A DNA stretch of 64,000 bases from Panonychus citri. Its lineage: Eukaryota; Arthropoda; Arachnida; Trombidiformes; Tetranychidae. The position numbers and the translations under genes are program-made. Under the pieces are notes generated by a model that saw only the letters and a program-made list of their open reading frames with translations, ran no database searches and was not told the DNA's origin. Position 1 is the first letter of the stretch; every line of letters begins with the position of its first letter. The DNA lies in assembly GCF_014898815.1 (NCBI RefSeq), contig NW_026515521.1:1-64000 (forward strand). The letters run 5' to 3'. Shown one piece after another: positions 25,139 to 36,900 of the stretch.

Positions 25139-27144
25139 TTCGTATAAAACAAAGCAGTTCAATCACTTATTCATAACAGAGTAGAATTGAAAACGAAAAA
25201 ACTTTCAATTTATTGATACATTTGAAGAATGAGAGTAAAAGGGAGCAACAGAGGGAGAGAGAGAGGTAAATTTTTCCAGGTAAAAATAACGACACTTTCA
25301 TCCTTTTCTTTTCCTGCCTTAATCAGATATCTCTTGTTCAATGTAAGTGATCAAATAATTAGATAAATTGTTTCCTGAAGATTAAAGAAGTGAATCAATT
25401 GCATCATAGTGAGATCATCAGAGCTTCTATTGAAAATATTAACAATAACTACAGTAGTGTTTCGAAGTCAAGAGTTAGAGAAAAAGGAAGCGGAAACAGA
25501 AGAATGAGAATAGGAAAATGAGATGAAACGAGAAACTTTTAATTAGATGGATTAACGTATGACAAAGAGAGAAAGAGAAAGAGAGAGAGAAAAGAAAACT
25601 CGTAATCTTTCAATTGACAACAAAATGACAATTATTACAATGATCTGATTTTATGAATGAATTTACTATTGACGCGAGAAAATTTTAATGATATAAGGTA
25701 ATTACTTCGTGGTGATTGGTCACCTTGTTCATTAGCACATTCTTATGGCTACTATTCAATTATGGACAATGGTCAACAGTTTTGCAATTGTGTAATCGTG
25801 AATTTATCTTATTAATTATCGACTGAATTAATTTCCCCAGCTAAAAGTTTGTTTTTCATTTCGATCTTGACATTTGTAACTATTAGCATGTTCGATTAGT
25901 TTTCATTTACCATCATCCAACTAGAACTTTTCACAAATTCGAAACACTATATAGAAATTCTTTGGATAAGAAAATCTATCAATATATTAACTTGTAATTC
26001 ATTAAAGCAATACGATTGATTCCGTTATTGTGCGTTCGAAGACTGAACTTTTATTTAATTTGAATACACTACTATGTACTTTGCGTCTTTTTCATCAGAA
26101 CTCATTGATTCTGACTAATTGAAACTGTATCGTTAAAAACCCCCTAATGGTGATGATTATTTGTGTTAAATTGAAGGCTAAACGGTAAAACAAACTCAAT
26201 TTAAATCAATATTCCCATTACAACAATCTAATTGTAAGTATTAATACTATCAGACCTCATTTATGACCTTAGAAACACTTTCACAATCAGAACTGATTGA
26301 TTAAGCACTTTGATCATATCAACCTAAGAGAATCTAATCTTGAGACTCAGTGGTATTAACTTTCATCCTTCTATGTCTTTTACTCTCTCATTTACTAATG
26401 AGCTTCATTAATTAAGCACCTCGGCCAGACAAAGAAATCAGGACAGGCACGTGAGTGAAAAATGTTCGATTGAAAATTGGTGTTCTTTTCAAAACTCAAA
26501 TTCTTTTCCAAATCTTTGAGTATCAATTTTGATCACCTTCTCTGTCTCCTTCACTATTATTGCATTACCCTTTCAATTATTTCACATGTGAAAGAAAAGA
26601 AATAAAACAAATAGAACGTATCTTTTGATGTCAACAATAAAGTCGTTACTGTCACCATGCAGGTAATCACATTTCTACCAAATGGATGCGGAAACTTTCG
26701 GTAAATCATTATACTGATATTCGGGACTTTGACGATCTTATTAAGATTGAACTTCCATCATGTATGTTAACAGAGATACAATTTTTCATGATCGTGAAAA
26801 ATGGTTTCGATTGAACAATATGATCAACACGTGAGATGAGATCTTTGGTTAAGTTACTGAATCTTAATCAAAGAAGCTATAACCAATTGATTGTCACCTA
26901 ACCTGTCAAATAAGTCGAATCAATTGAAACCGAAAGTGAAAACAGTGAAGTGATTTGACCCAAAGTATTGGGTAAATAATGAATATTGTTTATTTGTAAT
27001 TCTCGCAATGAGCTTTACAGCCCGATTATTTATTAATAGAATTCATTTTGAACATATTTCATGTAATGGAAACGCATTGCACTTCGAACTGTAGTTTGCC
27101 AATTTAAACGTTTGTATTTTTTTTTCTTTTGCCATTAACGACAA

Positions 27145-27793
27145 TTAATCTGTAACAATCTTTCGACTAGGAGTACCGTCTACGGCATCTTGTGCACAAC
27201 GAATGATTTCGTGTATGTTCAAAGCGGATAAAACAGTAACTGAAATATTCTCACCTTCTTCAAAAGACTTCCACAAATTGGTACCAAGTTCACCCTCAGG
27301 CAATCGTAAATCATCTCGAACTTCTCCCTTTTCACCCATAAGCGAACACCAACCATTATCTAGAATATCAATTACTGCGTAATTTTTTTCTGAAACTACA
27401 GCAATATTAATCATGCTATTGAGAGGGCAGAAAATATCATGATTATTGCCATTGAAAATATCCTGTCCTTTAATATGGAACTGAGAATTAAAAAAAGCGT
27501 CAAAATATAAATAATTGTGTCAATACTAATATTTGTTACTGATTTGTAATAAAAGATATTTTTGATTAGATGAAAAGAGAGGAAAAAAATCGATTAATTG
27601 AACAATTGAATTAAACTTAAAAAATTATTCTCACCTTTTCCTTTCCGTTTTTCACAGTTTCGGTACTTATTTCCATGACTTTACATGGTCGATCATTAAT
27701 TACCGCAACATCGGACTGTTTAAGAGCAGAACATTGAATCGGATACATGTATTTTGACGAACTATCATCAGGGTTCTCTTGTTGATTATCCAT
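27145..27793 (-). CDS. eIF5A-like paralogue, unit C, altered hypusine loop
   Basis: Exon 1 (27793-27635) and exon 2 (27480-27145) give 164 aa with no break. The protein is clearly diverged from A/B by many replacements (DNQQENPDDSSSKYMYPIQ, LGTNLWKSFEEGENISV) and has a longer C-terminal tail ending KIVTD. The loop reads STETVKNGKEK. A Lys does sit at the hypusine position, but the residues around it that deoxyhypusine synthase normally reads (GK-HGHA) are changed to VK-NGKE. Whether it is modified cannot be told from sequence. The intact frame over two exons despite divergence suggests selection. Confidence 0.82.
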
Positions 27794-27900
27794 TTCGTAT
27801 AAAACAAAGCAATCAATCACTTATTCTTAACAGAGTAGAATTGAAAACGAAAAAACTTTCAATTTATTGATACATTTAAAGAATGAGAGTAAAAGGGAGC

Positions 27901-27903
<3 letters not shown>

Positions 27904-27937
<34 letters not shown>
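27904..27937. repeat. (GA)n microsatellite
   Basis: An uninterrupted AG/GA dinucleotide run in unit C. The corresponding tract is shorter in units A (about 22475-22491) and B (about 25251-25266). Confidence 0.9.
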
Positions 27938-27939
<2 letters not shown>

Positions 27940-28454
27940 AATTTTTCCAGGTAAAAATAACGACACTTTCATCCTTTTCTTTTCCTGCCTTAATCAGATA
28001 TCTCTTGTTCAATGTAAGTGATCAAATAATTAGATAAATTGTTTCCTGAAGGTTAAAGAAGTGAATCAATTGCATCATAGTGAGATCATCAGAGCTTCTA
28101 TTGAAAATATTAACAATAACTACAGTAGTGTTTCGAAGTCAAGAGTTAGAGAAAAAGGAAGCGGAAACAGAAGAATGAGAATAGGAAAATGCGATGAAAC
28201 GAGAAATTTTTAATTAGATAGATTAATCTATTTAAATGAAATGTATTTTATTATTGTTGAGATTATGTTCATATCGTTATGTGTATTGTCAATGAATTTG
28301 TTGTTTACTTTTCTGTTGATTTTGATTGATCGTCGTCCTTCAATTTATTAATAAGATACCAAGCAAATGATTTCATTGATTATTTAGATAAACAATTGAT
28401 TAAAGTAAAGATAAGTAATTTATTTTTATCAGTTTAATCAAAGAAAATGTATAA

Positions 28455-28690
28455 TGAGGAGATATTTTTTCTGTGTTTTGAGACTGTGAATGATTCAGCG
28501 TAAGAAATTGTCATGAAAAAAGTTTCTGCCATCAGGGTAAGAATAGATAGAACCAAGAATCTAAATCGAATCGAAACAATTTCGATATATTATTTCGAAA
28601 ACATATTCAGGCCAATTGTATTCATAAGTTATGAGACATTGAATCGCACAACGACCGTTCCAAGCATCTAAAGTAGAGGTTGTCTTCGGA
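28455..28690 (-). pseudogene. DEG/ENaC C-terminal relic
   Basis: On the minus strand this segment matches the C-terminal part of the DEG/ENaC gene at 30065-31167, including the TM2-coding sequence (compare the plus-strand words CATATTCAGGCCAATTGTAT at 28603 and at about 30217). It has substitutions, no upstream exon and no open frame. It is a leftover of a duplicated channel gene lying between the eIF5A-like copies C and D. Confidence 0.7.
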
Positions 28691-28721
28691 AAACTATTCG
28701 ATCATTTTATAAAAGTTCTAA

Positions 28722-29265
28722 TTAACCGTCGATTATCTTGAAATCACTAATCGCTTCTTCACCAGCAGCGCTTATAACAGTGACAATGATTTTTTTAGAT
28801 TTTTCGAACTCCGTTGCGATTTTGGTACCAAGTTCCCCTTCGGGTAATCGTAAATTGCTTTTCACACTTCTCATCTGACTTATCATCGAACACAAGTTAT
28901 CCTCGATATCAAGCAGTTGATAATCGTTAAGTTTAACCATTGGAACTTCAATGTTATCAGAGGGTTGAAGGGAATCTTCATACTTTTTGTTCGTGAAAAT
29001 ATCCGTTCCGACAAGATGAACCTGAGAATAGGAAAAAGAAAAGTTAATGATCACAATAAACACGCATGATTAGAGTATCCCAGTTTGATTAATTCCTCGA
29101 GAAAAGAGTTTAAAATAGAAAACATTTCCTCACCTTTCCGTCAGTCTCGGATGCACTCACTTCCGAGAGTTTACATGGTCGTTTTTTAATCATAGCATAA
29201 CCGTTGATCTGGAGAGTAGAACATTGAACCGGAAAAGTACTTGGAGCACGATGATCACCTTTCAT
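28722..29265 (-). CDS. eIF5A-like paralogue D, hypusine loop deleted
   Basis: Exon 1 (29265-29134, 44 codons) and exon 2 (29021-28722, 100 codons with stop) join in frame to 143 aa. Apart from the loop it is closer to canonical eIF5A than copies A-C: FPVQCSTLQINGYAMIKKRPCK, VHLVGTDIFTNKKYED, LRLPEGELGTKI. The hypusine loop is cut to SASETDGK, about four residues shorter than STSKTGKHGHAK, and the modified Lys is absent. It lies outside the 2.77 kb array and is probably an older duplicate. Its splice sites (GTGAGG donor, TTCTCAG acceptor) are intact. Confidence 0.83.
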
Positions 29266-29555
29266 TTGAGAAAAGCAAGTTCGAACGAAAAGAAGCGCTT
29301 GATTGATAACAAAAGATGAGAAATGACAGAGAAAATTAAAAAGTAGCTTCGAGCAAAGAAGACGCACAATCGAAAACAATATTCAATAAATGAGAAAATA
29401 TTATAAGAACAAAATCGAAAAAGGTAGAGAGAGAGAGAGATGGAGAGTCCTCGCATCACTTTTGGGTAGAAAATCGTGTTTTCTTCATGGCAACAAAATA
29501 ATCTCCTCGAATCAGAATTTTCGCCTCTCATATTTCCCCTTCCATTTCCTTCCAG

Positions 29556-29560
<5 letters not shown>

Positions 29561-29605
<45 letters not shown>
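29561..29605. repeat. (TC)n microsatellite
   Basis: About 22 TC dinucleotides, upstream of the minus-strand eIF5A-like gene D. Confidence 0.9.
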
Positions 29606-29607
<2 letters not shown>

Positions 29608-30064
29608 TCTGTCACATGTTATCACATGTAACTTTCGGTTATCATCTGACAAACTATTCGAGTAGAGTCACGTTAGTGCTCATCGTCCAGTCTTTACATC
29701 ATTTGCTTCAATAGAATATTTATTTAGTCTTTTCTTTCGTCAATTCAAGACAATCTTTATTTGCATTTTATTAATTCCATTAAAGTGATAATTAATCAAT
29801 AATATTGAGTGAATATGAGCTTGATGGATTGTTAATTTGTCAAACCTAAACAATTGACTACGAATTTAGTATTTGCAAATATCACAACAAACGAAATTGT
29901 TGTTAACTTAGTCTATTTATTTGATCTCTGTCCTTCAATTTATTATTAATAATAACAAACCAGTTAAATGATAAGATTAATTATTGAGATAAATTGTTGT
30001 TTAAAGATTAAGAGTGACTATGAGTTAATAGATTGTATTTATCAATTGAATCATGGTGAGATCA

Positions 30065-31167
30065 TCAAATGTAAGGAAATATTTTTTTGCATTTTGAGAC
30101 TGCGGATGATTTAGCGTAAGAAATTATCATGAAAAAGGTTTCAGCCATCAGGGTGAGAACTGATAGAACTGAGAATCCAAGCCAAATCGAGACGATTTCA
30201 ATGACTTCGAATACATATTCAGGCCAATTGTATTCATAAGTAATGTGACATTGAACGTCGGTACATCGGTCAAGTATAAATGAAAGAGCGGATCGGTTTA
30301 ATTGAGTTCCCAAGATTGTGGTTGTCGTATCATAGTTGACATATCGACAAGGGGTAAGCGGCATTGAACAGTCAGAGTAACTGATTGATTTTTCGTTGAA
30401 CCGTCAAGCTTGATAAATCGATAATTATCAAAACTTTTATCGAAAAGAGGTACAATTGTTTCCAATTCAAATGATCTATTCAGCAAGCTCATCGATTCCT
30501 TGAACTTACAATCATGAAGGGAATGTTGTGATCGATTTTGACAGGCCGGACCATCAGGTGGAGGATAAAAGTGTTTCGTGTGCTTACCAACACTAACCAG
30601 CATATGCTCTTGTCCATCAGTGATCGAAGTGATGTCGTTACGATGTGAAACATACAGACTGTCCATCGATCCAAGTTCCGTTAGTAATAACGAATAGGTC
30701 GATAAGTTATGAGAGATTTTAAAGAATGATCGTCCATAGTGAGGAATCTGATTGCATGAGATTCTAACAAATATCTCAAATCCATTGGTGTAATATGTGA
30801 CTGGACATTCGTGAGAGATTTCACCAATACACAAATTAGGAGTTCGGATGAACATGGAATAAGATTTCACTACATCTCGAAGGCTATTCCGTATCTGTCC
30901 AATGGTCAAGTTGGTAATGAAATTGATGTAAGCAGGATTTAGAGGGTCATTCTGAGGAATGATAAACGGTAAATCTAAGCTTTGATTGTTGATGTAAACA
31001 CTCATATAAATATCAGGAAAATCATCTCGAATATCAGTGAAATTAACTCGACTGTTCATGTGGACCTTTTTCAAAAGGTATCGTTGGGTCAATTTGTATA
31101 CATACGGAATCCAGAAAAACGAACAACCTAAACAGAAGAAAATAGCGACTCTTTGTTTAATGTACAT
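30065..31167 (-). CDS. DEG/ENaC-like channel subunit 1, one 1-nt frame break
   Basis: Single-exon gene. The ATG at 31167 begins MYIKQRVAIFFCLGCSFFW (TM1). A long extracellular region with several Cys and N-glycosylation sites follows, then TM2 (EIVSIWLGFSVLSVLTLMAE), whose G-F-S matches the G-x-S selectivity filter of DEG/ENaC channels. Such channels are amiloride-sensitive sodium channels used in taste, mechano- and chemosensation. At about 30380 the frame shifts; one added base near the AATCAATCA run would restore it, giving 367 aa, the same size as the intact relatives at 43350 and 52773. The LTR of the retroelement begins 98 bp upstream of this ATG. At about 370 residues these proteins are shorter than insect pickpocket channels. 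Confidence 0.7.
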
Positions 31168-31264
31168 TTCTATGATGTATCGATTGTCCGAAAGTTTCGA
31201 ATAACATTTAAGTTAAGAAGATCAACTAATCTGTCGTGATTAGAAACTCGAAGTAACGGTAAAT

Positions 31265-32253
31265 TGAAGGGTAGCCTTTTGGCTCATCTGATTCAATTAT
31301 TTTCTTATTTTCTTAATCACAATTAACTGAAACAATTTAATTATTTTCTTAATTAACTTTAATTAACTTTAGTTTAATCACAATTTAACGACAATTAGTT
31401 GATTATGGGTTGTGTTTAATCACAAGTTCAATGTGTTGACTTCAACCGTTTTTTGACTATTGTCATTTTCTAAGTAAATGGTTAACTAGACTATCGTCGC
31501 GACATAACCTTATGGGTTTACCATTTATGGAAGTTGTTTTTGTATAACTAAAGTTACCATTTTCCCAAGGGTTCAAAATGTGAGCTTATCACTAATGAGA
31601 TAAGACTTGTGCCTTTGACTCAATTAATAATTTCCTTTTGTAAACTGAAGTTAAAAAGTAAGACAAAAATCTTCCTCTTTCTTTTTCTCTTCGAAAAACC
31701 AATTTTATCTTCTCTGTCTTTTTCATTATCTTCTCTTTCTTTTTGTCTTTAAAAATTCATGTTGATTGAATTAACGGCAGAGATAAAGTTTTACAATGAA
31801 AACGTTAAGATCACTCTAGTGAAATTAATAATTATAATTGTACTTTACTCTCTAAGTTTAATTAGATTCAATTTTCTTAATTTTGTTTTTATCAGTTTTA
31901 ATTACAATTGTAATTTGATTATATCATTCAACTAAAGTTTCAGTTAACCAATTTCAATTTTCAATAAACTTAATTACATGCTTACTCACATTGTCAGAAT
32001 CCTGAATTGAATCTTAATTATAATCTGTGTGTGTGACAGATTGGAATTTTTGATTGTCGTGAACGTTACTTAAGTAAATTCATTTGGAACTTTCAATATT
32101 AATCGTTAGATTAATCTTTAATCCTTTCGGATAATCAATAATCATTTCTTACCTGTGATCTTTAGATCTAATTCAATACGAATTACCTTTGTTTCTCATT
32201 CTTATTACTTAAGATTTCCTTTTAATAAGTTTTCTTATTAAATTTTCCTCACA
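31265..32253 (+). repeat. 5' LTR
   Basis: 989 bp beginning TGAAGGGTAGCC and ending CCTCACA. It matches 41516-42510 almost throughout. Roughly eight base substitutions and a few 1-2 base indels were counted by eye (for example near 31754, 31771 and 32015), pointing to a fairly recent insertion. It should hold the promoter and polyadenylation signals of the element. Confidence 0.93.
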
Positions 32254-32255
32254 CT

Positions 32256-32273
32256 TGGCGAGGTTACCAGGAT
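32256..32273 (+). promoter_or_regulatory. candidate tRNA primer-binding site
   Basis: TGGCGAGGTTACCAG starts two bases after the 5' LTR, the place and the TGG start expected for pairing with the CCA end of a primer tRNA. The tRNA species was not identified. Confidence 0.5.
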
Positions 32274-32336
32274 TCTGTCTTTGTGTGTTTACAGTGAAAG
32301 TGTAAAAGTTTTTGATTAACATTTTCTTCTTACCTA

Positions 32337-33950
32337 ATGGTAATAACTCGTTCTGGTGCTGGAATTGAATTGACAATTTCTCGATCTTTAACTAATCGTC
32401 ATAGACGCTCTTCGTTGCCAATAATTCCAATTGAAACAACTTCATCTTTAGATCAAAGTGTTGAGAACTCAAGTTCACCTTTTCATCGACATTCATCATC
32501 CAATTTACCGTCAGTAAATCCTCGAGTTAATAACATGGTTACAATAACTGAATTGGATATTCAAGGTTATAAGGAATTACTCACTCATTTTGGATTGCGA
32601 ACAATTCCAACAAATAGTTTCGTTGAAAAGCGATGTTATGAGGTAATTAGAACTAATTATCTGATACTTGGTGAGTCATTAACAAATGATTTAATTGATA
32701 CACTTCCTGTCGATGAAGTAAAAGAAGTTATTGTTCCCGATTGGGTTAATATTTTTCGAAACTTAAACATTTTGGAAAGAAATACAAACTGTAATTAATC
32801 GTAGGCGAGATGAGTCAGTAATCTGTAATGCTACTGAAGATGAATTGAAAAGTATTGGTTTACCTATCGGTACTATTCATAAAATTGCTCAAGCAATTGA
32901 TCATGTTGGCGAACAATCAACTCTAGTTGATCAAGGTCCAACTCGACCCAATTCCCCAGTTCAACCTTCAAACGATGTTAATCAATTTAAAACATTAATT
33001 GATGCTGTCGCTTTAGCTATGACTAAAGACCCAAAAGTTACTGAATTTTCGAAAACGAAGATGAGAGAATGGATTAACAAGACTATCAATAAATTGAGTC
33101 TTGAAAAGACGATGAGACACGATTACGTTGTTTCAAGAAAGGTTTAGCACATGAACTTCTACATATCGCTAATCGAATTGATTCTGAAATTATCATGAAT
33201 ACATTACCGCTCTTCGTGAGAAACTTAATATTCCCGCTTTAAATGCAAATGATGCTTTTAAATTACGAAATCTTAAATACGATTTTTCCGTTCCACCTCA
33301 AGTTTTTATGAATATCGCAAGAGAAACAATGGAGAAAGTGAAAGGAAAATGAATAACAAAGCTTTTCTGTTCGATCTTTGAATCATCTTCCTGAAGAAGT
33401 TACTAAAGAGATTTATCGTAATGGACACAATGATGATGAGCAAAGATAATGAACACTTTGTTCCTTCATTTTCATGAACATGAGACAAAGAAGAAAAGAA
33501 TCATGAAGAAAAGCTAGAGCTTTATCAACTTCCAACTCCACTCGAAAAGTTGAAAATGGTGGAAATAATGAACATGGCCAGAAATCGAATCCACGGTATC
33601 GAACAAGTTACAAGGATTTGACTTGTCATATTTGCCAAGAAAAAGGTCATATTGCTCCCAATTGTCCACAACGTAAGAAAGGGATGGGAAGAAAAGAATC
33701 ATCAACTTCCTCAGCTCCAGCTAAAGCTTCTGAGGCAAAGACAGTTAATACTGCTGTTCAACCTATTGGTGATCCTCAAATCTCTGCCCCTGAGGGAATA
33801 AGTATTCCAACTTCCTTTAGTTACGTTATAAGACAAGATGTTAATGCCCCATTCTTACTAATAAAGGTGATCCTTTACTTGAGTATATGTCTCTTTGTAC
33901 CCTTAATATTGAATCTCCACTTCGTCGACCGATTAATACTTATAGAGTTC
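32337..33950 (+). CDS. gag: retrotransposon gag region, frame-broken
   Basis: ATG at 32337 (MVITRSGAGIELTISRSL). The coding sequence continues through at least three frames: to 32798, 32845-33147, then 33618 onward. The structural domain has no obvious signature. Near the end lies a zinc knuckle C-x2-C-x4-H-x4-C (CHICQEKGHIAPNC, about 33624-33665), the nucleic-acid-binding motif of Ty3/gypsy Gag. Breaks near 32800 and 33150-33600 suggest decay or indel errors. Gag normally forms the intracellular particle that packages the element's RNA. Confidence 0.8.
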
Positions 33951-36900
33951 TAGTTGATACTGGAGCTACTGCTCTGTGCTTGATCATAATCTTGCACGAA
34001 AATTTGGAGTCAATATTGTTCCACAATCAACTCCGATTTACGGAATTTCAGGAACAACTCAATCTCTTGGATTTGCTTATGCAGCAGTTAAACATCCAGG
34101 AATCGAAGGATTTCGAGTAATTAAAATTACTATTGTTGATGAATTTCAACCAATTTTCCTTTTGGGAAATACTTTCATTCATTTGTTTTATATGAAAATT
34201 GATTCAAATGGTTATGAACATTACGTTTACGCTCGCGAAACACCTCATGGTGATTGTTTCGATGCTAATTTTCGCTTTCGCTTTTGTACAATTGAAGAGA
34301 CGAATTCAATTTTACATCCCTCTCTTCGTATACCATTGGATCTAGATAAAGATTCTCATTCAGAACGACCATGTAAAATTCTTAAGGAACACGAAAATTC
34401 ATTTCTTATGAAAATTGGTGGATTACAGTTAAAATCTTATCAACCAGTTCTAACAATTTCGGAAAACAATTTAACTTTTCAAGAGAAAGTTTTGTTGCAA
34501 ATTAATAGTGATTTATCCAAAGATAAAAAGAAAGATTTGGTTAATCTGTTCACTAAATATGAACATGTTTTTAGTAAAGGAAAACGTGATCTTGGATTTG
34601 TACCTAATGATGTTTGTCCAGTAAAAATCGATATTGGTGATAATGTGATACCTTATCAAAAACCTTATCCAGCTAATAAAGAACGAAGATTGGCTTTTAA
34701 GCAAGTGATGGATGAACTTTTATCTGCTGATATAATTGAGCCTTCAGAAGCTGATGGAGGTTCACCCGCTCTTTTGGTTCCGAGACCTAACGGTACTCCG
34801 CGATTGGTAATTGACTTTCGTCAAGTTAATCGAATCACTAGATTTGCAGCCCAACCAATGCCTCGAATCGATGATATTATGGAAGCAGTTCGTGGTACCA
34901 AATACTTCAATATGTTTGATTTGGCTCAAGGTTACCATCAAATTGAATTGCCCAAAGGTGAAAGAGAAAAAACTGTTTTCGTTACACCTGATGCTAAATA
35001 TCAATATAAACGACTTCCAATGGGCTTAGCTGGTGCTCCATTCATATTTCAAAATATGATCAACAAAGTTTTGGATGGTTTACAATTAAAGAATTGTATT
35101 GGTTATTTTGACGATGTTCCGGTACTTGGACAAACTTGGGAAGAATTACTCAAGCAAACCGAAATTGTTCTTGAGAGATTTTCTAAATACAACCTAAAGG
35201 TAAAGTTAGAAAAATGCAAATTTGGTTACACTGAAATCCCGTTACTTGGTCATTTGGTCAATGGCGAAGGGATTAGACCTGATCCAAAGAAGGTCGAAGC
35301 TCTTAAACGATTGCCTTATCCTAAAACGACGAAACAACTACAATCCATACTTGGATGTTACAATTATTTTTCTCGATACATTAAAAATTATTCGACTCTC
35401 GCTGCTCCATTATATCGAATAATATCTAAACAGAGAAAGTTTCAATTACTTCCTGAAGATAAAAAGGCTTTAGACACCTTGAAAAATTCATTGATTACAA
35501 CAACAATGTTGGTACATTTCGATCCCGAGATGAGAAGGAAGATTTCTGTTGACGCATCAAATTTCGCTGTTGGTGGAATTCTGTTACAGGAAGATCGAAA
35601 TTCACCTGATTACTCTAAAGAGACTCCGATTGAGAACGTTAAAGATTGGCTTCCGATTTCGTTCTTCAGCCAAAAATTACAAAAACATCAAATTAATTAT
35701 TCAGTCTCTGAAAAAGAGTTATATGCTGTTCTTGTTGGTGTTGAAAAATATAAACATTACCTGGAAGGTGAAGAGTTTATAGTTGAAACTGATCATCATG
35801 CGCTTTGTACGATAACAAAAGTAAATTTTAAAAACGCACGATTACAACGCTGGTCTATTATGTTATCACAATATAAGTTCAAAGTGATATACAAAAAAGG
35901 CTCATTACATGCTCCCGATTGTCTCTCTAGAGTGCAAACAGAATGGGAACATAGAAAGATAATTGACCCTGAAGAAGAATATCTTGAAAAAGTTTATTCA
36001 ATAACAAATTTGTTGAATGTCGATAGAGAAATTTACGATTTTGGTCTGAACGTGGTAAATTTTGCTTTGGAAAATCCATCTTTGGATATTGGATCTCCAC
36101 CGATTCTACTTTTTACTGTTGAAACTGATACTTTACGTGAAAAGATTTTGAATTTTCAAAGCAAAGATATTGATTGTCAAACAATTATCGATCAGCTTAA
36201 GAATGGTAATCAATCGATTATGAAGAAATACATTTTAAAAAATCACTTGCTTCATCGAAAATCTATTGATGATGATGCTCCAACAAAAGTAATAATCAAT
36301 CATGAGATACTTAAGCAACTTTTTGAATTCTATCATTCGTCGCAAACTGGTGGACATTTCGGCCCCGAGAAAACTTTTCTTGCAATATCTATACGATATT
36401 ATATGAAAAATTTGTTTCATGCGATAGTTCAACTTTGTAATAATTGTGAAACTTGTTCGGTTTCAAAACCAACATCAATTATTTATGTTGAACCAAGTTC
36501 CAAACCTATTCCTGAGAATAACTTTGAGCGATTGGAATTAGATGCACAAGGACCAATTACTATTGGAAACACTAAACGAATAATCTTAGTATTGGTAGAT
36601 ACATTATCTAGATTTGTTTATGCTAAATCTTATCGAGATCAAACCGCTACAACTGTTATCAAGTTTCTTGATCAATTCTTCAACTTATTTGGTCAACCAA
36701 AAGTCATTCAAACTGATCGTGGTACAAATTTCCTATCGGAAAAGTGTCATCAATATTTAATGAATTTAAATATCAAACATGAAATTTCTACTCCATATCA
36801 TCCGCAGTCACAAGGAATTGTTGAACGAGCTAATCGAACGATAGCTGAACGGTTAAGAACATTAGTTACTGAACATGGAACTAATAATTTCGATAAAAGT

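Larger units (their letters stand above)
20022..28216. repeat. tandem array, three units of about 2.77 kb, each with an eIF5A-like gene
   Basis: Three head-to-tail copies: A from about 20022 to 22786, B from 22787 to 25560, C from 25561 to about 28216. A landmark word (GAAAATTTTAATGATATAAGG) occurs at 20132, 22902 and 25676, giving periods of 2770 and 2774. Each unit contains, on the plus strand, a decayed sushi-gene end and then, on the minus strand, an eIF5A-like gene. This matches the order of the sushi-eIF5A locus at 13.5-15.9 kb, which is probably the ancestral donor. A and B are near identical; C has an internal deletion of about 0.3 kb after 26090 and base substitutions throughout. Confidence 0.9.

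Noticed and set aside
20022..28216. Regular repeats as a CRISPR or satellite array
   Set aside because: Units are 2.77 kb, contain spliced genes and are few; this is segmental tandem duplication in a eukaryote.
34513..35004. Minus-strand ORFs inside pol
   Set aside because: Shadows of the strong pol frame on the other strand.
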